Shown here: one piece after another, positions 59,086-64,000 of the stretch
Layout: each line of letters begins with the position of its first letter
Numbering within the stretch: the stretch's first letter is position 1
DNA from: Phoenix dactylifera
Lineage: Eukaryota > Streptophyta > Magnoliopsida > Arecales > Arecaceae
Direction: 5' to 3'
Assembly (NCBI RefSeq): GCF_009389715.1
Contig: NC_052397.1
Location: 18,114,129-18,178,128 of the forward strand
DNA length: 64,000 bases
The notes under the pieces: generated by a model
Databases searched by the model: none
Told to the model about the DNA's origin: nothing
The model's input: the letters and a program-made list of their open reading frames with translations, nothing else
Program-made: the position numbers and the translations under genes

Positions 59086-59816
59086 TCCACACTATCACTG
59101 GGGGCTGCTCACGGTCCGTGAGGAACGCAGGGGGCTCGGCGGAAGCGTCAGGGACGGCCATCGTAAAGAGGCAGAGGGTCGGTAATGTAATCACCTTTTC
59201 TGATGAGGATGTAAAGGGGGTTCAGACTCCCCACGATGACGCCATGATGATCTCCCTCACTATGGCAAACTATGATATAAGGCGTGTTCTTGTTGATAGT
59301 GGAAGCTCAGCTGATATTTTGTTTTACGAGGCCTTCCAAAAAATAAGCTTGACCAGACAATTGTTGCCCAAAACATCCACCCCCCTCATCGGATTCACTG
59401 GTGACGCTGTCCCGGCCGAAGGAGTCGTTGAGCTGCCTGTGACTGCGGGCATTGCACCCGCAGAAGCCACGGTGCGACTCGGGTTCTTGGTCGTCCGTGT
59501 TCCCTCGGCCTACAACGCTATCCTCGGACGACCTGGACTGAACGCCCTTCGTGCGGTGGTCTCTACGTACCACTTGCTCATGCAGTTCCCCACGGCGGCT
59601 GGGATCGAAGAGGTCCGAGGTGACCAACCGACCGCACGGCAATGTTTCCTAGCGACTCTCAAAGGGAAGGAGCCCGTGGAAGCCCTAAGCGTCATTCTCC
59701 TTAATTGCATTCTTTGTGCAGGACACTCCGGGCGGCATGTATCCCTCGGTCCACGTATCTCCGCTCGCGCCCAAGCCGCATCCGCCTCGAAGAACGCGCG
59801 TATCGCGGCCGCTTAA
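59082..59816 (+). CDS. Retrotransposon aspartic protease region
   Basis: A frame of 244 codons as read from 59082, but the homologous protein extends upstream into the gag frame's overlap. The active-site motif [11 protein letters not shown] lies near 59289-59321, with flap-like [18 protein letters not shown] downstream and the second conserved block [18 protein letters not shown]. This is a pepsin-like retroviral protease that would cleave the polyprotein. After [11 protein letters not shown] the frame runs into non-homologous sequence and stops; the polymerase that normally follows is missing. Confidence 0.85.
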   Translation: MIHTITGGCSRSVRNAGGSAEASGTAIVKRQRVGNVITFSDEDVKGVQTPHDDAMMISLTMANYDIRRVLVDSGSSADILFYEAFQKISLTRQLLPKTSTPLIGFTGDAVPAEGVVELPVTAGIAPAEATVRLGFLVVRVPSAYNAILGRPGLNALRAVVSTYHLLMQFPTAAGIEEVRGDQPTARQCFLATLKGKEPVEALSVILLNCILCAGHSGRHVSLGPRISARAQAASASKNARIAAA

Positions 59817-59984
59817 CTGACACTCCTTGCAAGCAGCAACTGGCGGTCCGATTTCCCAGGTAAAGCTTCAATTAGCATTTAATGCCCTTCTGGTGTTTCC
59901 CAGGCGACGCTTGGAGAGGAGGAGAAACACGATCGTAGCTGGACACGGAGAAATCCCGTCGAGTGGCAAGCGACAGGCGCGTGG

Positions 59985-61692
59985 CCAACGAGCGGAATTT
60001 TCCGAGGCTCGGCCCTCGGATGCCAGGCTAACCCGATGATCATCCCGAGAGCAGACTAGCCTGAAGCCCCGACCGGTCGCCTCGGCTTGCGCCAGCCTTG
60101 GCCGACCAACGAGCGGAATTTTCCTGAGGCCTAACAACCCTCAGATGCCAGGCTAACCCGATGACCATCCCGGGAGCAGACTAGCCTGAAGCCCCGACCG
60201 GTCGCCTCGGCTTGCGCCAGCCTTGGCCGACCAACGAGCGGAATTTCCTGAGGCTCGGCCCTCGGATGCCAGGCTAACCCGATGATCATCCCGGGAGCAG
60301 ACTAGCCTGAAGCCCCGACCGGTCGCCTCGGCTTGCGCCAGCCTTGGCCGACCAACGAGCGGAATTTCCCGAGGCTCGGCCCTCGGATGCCAGGCTAACC
60401 CGATGATCATCCCGGGAGCAGACTAGCCTGAAGCCCCGACCGGTCGCCTCGGCTTGCGCCAGCCTTGGCCGACCAACGAGCGGAATTTTCCGAGGCTCGG
60501 CCCTCGGATGCCAGGCTAACCCGATGACCATCCCGGGAGCAGACTAGCCTGAAGCCCCGACCGGTCGCCTCGGCTTGCGCCAGCCTTGGCCGACCAACGA
60601 GCGGAATTTCCCGAGGCTCGGCCCTCGGATGCCAGGCTAACCCGATGATCATCCCGGGAGCAGACTAGCCTGAAGCCCCGACCGGTCGCCTCGGCTTGCG
60701 CCAGCCTTGGCCGACCAACGAGCGGAATTTCCCGAGGCTCGGCCCTCGGATGCCAGGCTAACCCGATGATCATCCCGGGAGCAGACTAGCCTGAAGCCCC
60801 GACCGGTCGCCTCGGCTTGCGCCAGCCTTGGCCGACCAACGAGCGGAATTTCCCGAGGCTCGGCCCTCGGATGCCAGGTTAACCCGATGATCATCCCGGG
60901 AGCAGACTAGCCTGAAGCCCCGACCGGTCGCCTCGGCTTGCGCCAGCCTTAGCCGACCAACGAGCGGAATTTTCCGAGGCTCGGCCCTCGGATGCCAGGC
61001 TAACCCGATGACCATCCCGGGAGCAGACTAGCCTGAAGCCCCGACCGGTCGCCTCGGCTTGCGCCAGCCTTGGCCGACCAACGAGCGGAATTTCCCGAGG
61101 CTCGGCCCTCGGATGCCAGGCTAACCCGATGATCATCCCGGGAGCAGACTAGCCTGAAGCCCCGACCGGTCGCCTCGGCTTGCGCCAGCCTTGGCCGACC
61201 AACGAGCGGAATTTCCCGAGGCTCGGCCCTCGGATGCCAGGCTAACCCGATGATCATCCCGGGAGCAGACTAGCCTGAAGCCCCGACCGGTCGCCTCGGC
61301 TTGCGCCAGCCTTGGCCGACCAACGAGCGGAATTTCCCGAGGCTCGGCCCTCGGATGCCAGGCTAACCCGATGATCATCCCGGGAGCAGACTAGCCTGAA
61401 GCCCCGACCGGTCGCCTCGACTTGCGCCGGCCTTGGCCGACCAACGAGCGGAATTTCCCGAGGCTCGGCCCTCGGATGCCAGGCTAACCCGATGATCATC
61501 CCGGGAGCAGACTAGCCTGAAGCCCCGACCGGTCGCCTCGGCTTGCGCCAGCCTTGGCCGACCAACGAGCGGAATTTCCCGAGGCTCGGCCCTCGGATGC
61601 CAGGCTAACCCGATGATCATCCCGGGAGCAGACTAGCCTGAAGCCCCGACCGGTCGCCTCGGCTTGCGCCAGCCTTGGCCGACCAACGAGTG
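59985..61692 (+). repeat. 121-bp tandem array, 14 units
   Basis: The word ccaacgagcgg recurs at 59985, 60106, 60231, 60352 and then every 121 bp to 61683 (the second unit is 125 bp). Each unit contains gaggctcggccctcggatgc, ccaggctaacccgatgatca, gagcagactagcctgaagcc and gaccggtcgcctcggcttgc. Units differ by only a few bases. Because 121 is not a multiple of three, open frames across the array on the minus strand are periodic artefacts, not genes. Confidence 0.97.
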
Positions 61693-62382
61693 GAATTTCC
61701 TGAGGCCTAACCCTCGGATGCCTGGCTTAGCGCCGGAAGAATTTTCTGAGGCCTAACCCTCGGATGCCTGGCTTAGCGTCGGAAGAATTTCCTGAGGCCT
61801 AACCCTCGGATGCCTGGCTCAGCGCCGGAAGAATTTCCTGAGGCCTAACCCTCGGATGCCTGGCTCAGCGCTGGAAGAATTTCCTGAGGCCTAACCCTCG
61901 GATGCCTGGCTCAGCGCCGGAAGAATTTCCTGAGGCCTAACCCTCGGATGCCTGGCCTAGCGCCGGAAGAATTTCCTGAGGCCTAACCCTCGGATGCCTG
62001 GCTCAGCGCCGGAAGAATTTCCTGAGGCCTAACCCTCGGATGCCTGGCTCAGCGCCGGAAGAATTTTCTGAGGCCTAACCCTCGGATGCCTGGCCTAGCG
62101 TCGGAAGAATTTCCTGAGGCCTAACCCTCGGATGCCTGGCTCAGCGCCGGAAGAATTTCCTGAGGCCTAACCCTCGGATGCCTGGCTCAGCGCCGGAAGA
62201 ATTTCCTGAGGCCTAACCCTCGGATGCCTGGCCTAGCGCCGGAAGAATCTCCTGGGGCCTAACCCTCGGATGCCTGGCTTAGCGCCGGAAGAATTTCCTG
62301 AGGCCTAACCCTCGGATGCCTGGCTTAGCGCCGGAAGAATTTCCTGAGGCCTAACCCTCGGATGCCTGGCCTAGCGCCGGAA
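61693..62382 (+). repeat. 46-bp tandem array, 15 units
   Basis: The unit beginning gaatttcctgaggcctaacc and ending agcgccggaa starts at 61693 and every 46 bp to 62337, giving exactly 15 x 46 bp. Variable positions are tcagcg/ctagcg/ttagcg and tttcct/ttttct. It abuts the 121-bp array and shares with it the run gaatttcc-gaggc-ccctcggatgcc-ggc. Confidence 0.97.
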
Positions 62383-62590
62383 GAACTTCGAGAGTCAGGA
62401 GTCGGCGAGACGCTACCAAGAGTTAAAAAGAGGAAGGATGTCCGCCGAAATCCGCAGACTGCCAGGTCAGCAACAACCGCCATACGCCATAAAGAAGGCG
62501 GGGAGCTCGAAGCGCGCGCGCCTCTCCGAGGGATGGCGGCAATCTCGAAGCATCACTCCCTTCACCCGTTCCCCTTCTGGTTCCAGGCTC

Positions 62591-62606
62591 GGAAGTGGGA
62601 GGCTAC
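62591..62606 (+). other. Polypurine tract of the retroelement
   Basis: ggaagtgggaggctac directly before the TG of the 3' LTR; the purine-rich run is the expected plus-strand primer site. Confidence 0.75.
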
Positions 62607-63317
62607 TGTTACGGGGGAACTTAGCCACCATGCCCCACGTGACCGGCACGCGCGCCCAGGAAGACTACGGCTGCCCCTTGATCCAGCAATCCGACCCCGA
62701 GTCGGACATCTTCGGCTCCGCAGCCCGACCCCGAGTCGGCTGCCCCTTGATCCAGCAATCCGACCCCGAGTCGGACATCTTCGTCTCCGCAGCCCGACCC
62801 CGAGTCGGACATCTCTCGACAACGACAGGTTATTCCCCGGAGGCACGCCGCGGCTCTCTGCTCCACTACACCCAGCAACGGTCGTATCCGGCGCTGCTCC
62901 ACGATCCCCTGTAACAGCCGTACAAAGCGGAGCTCCACTACGCCCTGTCATGGCCGTACCCAGCGCTGCCCCACGACGCCCTGTAACGGCCATGTCAGTG
63001 GCAGCTCCATCGTGCTACACGATGACCAACCCCCCAAAAGGACCCCCCAGCCTGGTATATAGGCGGCTGGGGGGAGAAGGGGGGGTAAGCAAGAACTTCC
63101 AAAGCATTCTCTTACTTGCTACTATTATCTCTCCTTCTCCTCCAATCTCCTCTGACTTGATCGTCGGAGGGCCCCCACTACCCCAGTGGTGGTGCGAGGC
63201 TTGCTTGCAGGTTTCCCGGTGGAAGGTGGAGCGCAATCAACACCAACCAAGGCAACTCAAATGGAACCCCGTTCACACCGCTGTGCCAATCGTTCCCGGT
63301 TTGGACCACCAACAACA
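62607..63317 (+). repeat. 3' LTR, full length (711 bp)
   Basis: Begins TGTTACGGGG and ends caccaacaaca, followed by the GTTAT target duplication. Its last 173 bp (tctcctctgacttgatcgtc onward, with gagggcccccactacc) look like a normal gypsy LTR end and have no counterpart in the 5' LTR. Confidence 0.92.
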
Positions 63318-63322
63318 GTTAT
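63318..63322. repeat. Target-site duplication (right), GTTAT
   Basis: Perfect match to 56123-56127. Confidence 0.9.
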
Positions 63323-63654
63323 CAGTTGCACGTTTCATGGCAACATCGTGCTTGGAAGTGACTTATCATGCCCGCAGCTGTGCTCGCATGTAATCGCTAA
63401 TCAATCGCATGCCAGTGGGATATCAGCAGACACTGAAGGTCAACATGAATTATGCATGTAGCAGCAAGGTGAAGGGCTTGATTCTTTATAAGTACTTCAC
63501 ATACTTTCTCTATTTAAGCCTTGACTTTCTCATCAAGCAAAGAGTCGAAATCCATTCGAATTTAATCACAAGCACCACGATCGGCTCCTAATGGTCAACC
63601 TTAATGAGCATGTATTCAATATCCCCAAGTCCACATGGTCTATAGGCCGGGTCC
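63323..63654. other. Region between two retroelements
   Basis: No gene is seen. The phrase ttataagtacttcacatactttctctatttaag (63487-63519, here only described) resembles words inside the LTR-like sequence at 63735-63825, so part of this may be interior or an older fragment of the minus-strand element. Confidence 0.4.
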
Positions 63655-64000
63655 GCTCTGATACCATTTGTAATAAACCAGAACCTCGCCACAAAAAAAC
63701 TAGCTGAAAGGTATTATTTGGGTTCTTTGATCCTATATAAGTACCCAAGATCTATCCCGCAAATAACCGATATGAGATTAAACACACGCTCGCATGGGTC
63801 CTCACATACTTTTTTTGTTTAAGACCTACCCAGCGAATAACCAATGTGGAACAAAACAAGAGGAAAAAAATGGGCACGTGTCGCGCACGTGCCTGGAGAG
63901 AAGAGAACTCTTGATTGGAGTCTTCTTCCTCCTAATCTCACCGAATGGAATTTGGCTCTAGGTTGGATTCTGGTCACAGCTGAGGCTATTTAGAGGCCCT
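63655..64000 (-). mobile_element. Partial LTR element on the minus strand with initiator-Met primer site
   Basis: The complement of 63655-63666 is TGGTATCAGAGC, the classic initiator-methionine tRNA primer-binding site of plant LTR retrotransposons. Immediately to its right, TGTAATAAACC (63669) should be the inner end of an LTR that runs off the window. The LTR holds aaccaatgtggaacaaaac, whose complement resembles the gtcccacatcgg phrase in the 408-bp module at 56.7-57.5 kb. Confidence 0.7.

Larger units (their letters stand above)
56128..63317 (+). mobile_element. Complete non-autonomous Ty3/gypsy (Tat-type) retrotransposon with internal satellite arrays
   Basis: The 7190-bp element runs from TGTTACGGGG to CACCAACAACA and is flanked by GTTAT on both sides. 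Order: 5' LTR (56128-56664 homologous part), a 408-bp module in two copies (56665-57479), primer-binding-site-like sequence, gag (57499-~59085, broken), protease (59082-59816), 121-bp array (59985-61692), 46-bp array (61693-62382), polypurine tract (62591-62606), 3' LTR (62607-63317). Reverse transcriptase, RNase H and integrase are absent. Gag and protease style (Retrotrans_gag core, [25 protein letters not shown]) fit the Tat/Ogre/RIRE2-like lineage. In the shared 537 bp the LTRs differ by about five substitutions and one 1-bp indel by eye, so insertion was recent. Confidence 0.92.

Noticed and set aside
57499-59816. Programmed frameshift or readthrough as the way gag-pro is expressed
   Set aside because: No slippery site or clear downstream structure could be seen by eye, and the element is in any case non-autonomous; decay is the simpler reading.
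60153-61620. Series of ~81-codon minus-strand open frames repeating almost identically
   Set aside because: They are the 121-bp array read in one direction. Unit length is not a multiple of three, there is no start context, and no protein family matches.
59985-62382. CRISPR-like regular repeats
   Set aside because: The whole unit is repeated without unique spacers, within a plant retrotransposon; this is a tandem satellite, not a CRISPR array.
62362-63393. 343-codon plus-strand frame
   Set aside because: It runs from the 46-bp array through the polypurine tract across the 3' LTR and past the element end; the same frame occurs in the 5' LTR. Composition artefact.

Overview
This 64 kb window is nuclear DNA of a flowering plant. 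The genes carry GT-AG introns, one enzyme (IspH/HDR) begins with a plastid-transit-like leader, there is a long P-class PPR gene, a eukaryotic tRNA-Asp with internal A and B boxes, and a large load of LTR retrotransposons, LINEs and SINE-like elements. The very GC-rich, single-intron thaumatin-like gene beside AT-rich neighbours suggests a monocot, possibly a palm or a relative. The genus cannot be fixed from the sequence alone.

Layout. 0-4.4 kb: intergenic DNA with a simple repeat and a SINE-like insertion. 4.5-12.5 kb (+): a 17-exon leishmanolysin-like (M8) metallopeptidase gene, 847 aa. 14.1-15.0 kb (-): a two-exon secreted thaumatin-like protein, 257 aa. 15-19.5 kb: intergenic, with a TAA/TA-rich block. 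19.5-25.7 kb (-): a lysophosphatidate acyltransferase of the LPAT4/5 type, 399 aa in three coding exons. 25.7-30.3 kb: no recognisable coding, one diverged direct duplication. 30.3-33.2 kb (-): an intronless 952-aa PPR protein. 34.4-42.0 kb (-): a 12-exon PQ-loop vacuolar amino-acid transporter-like gene, 390 aa, with a deleted LINE inside its 4.6 kb intron. 42.8-44.5 kb: a short LTR element without coding capacity. 45.17 kb (+): tRNA-Asp(GTC). 45.7-46.8 kb: a decayed LINE. 48.0-54.9 kb (-): plastid 4-hydroxy-3-methylbut-2-enyl diphosphate reductase (HDR), 480 aa in ten exons, with a truncated Ty3/gypsy element inside intron 7. 55.0-56.1 kb: a second LINE of the same family as the one at 36-39 kb. 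56.1-63.3 kb: a complete LTR retrotransposon with a perfect 5-bp target duplication. 63.65-64 kb: the start of another element on the minus strand.

The host genes are unrelated single genes rather than a pathway cluster: extracellular or endomembrane proteolysis, a PR-5-type secreted protein, phospholipid synthesis, organelle RNA processing, vacuolar transport and the last step of the plastid MEP pathway. All exon models below come from matching splice sites, reading phase and protein-family continuity by eye.

The most unusual object is the 7.2 kb retroelement at 56128-63317. Gag and protease are recognisable, though gag is broken by a stop and a frameshift. All of pol is missing, and its place is taken by two adjoining satellite-like arrays: 14 units of 121 bp, then 15 units of 46 bp. 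The 46-bp unit looks derived from part of the 121-bp unit. The 5' LTR is also abnormal: its last ~170 bp are replaced by a 408-bp module present twice, each copy ending in a primer-binding-site-like sequence. The nearly identical LTRs and intact target duplication imply a young, non-autonomous element that moved using proteins from elsewhere.
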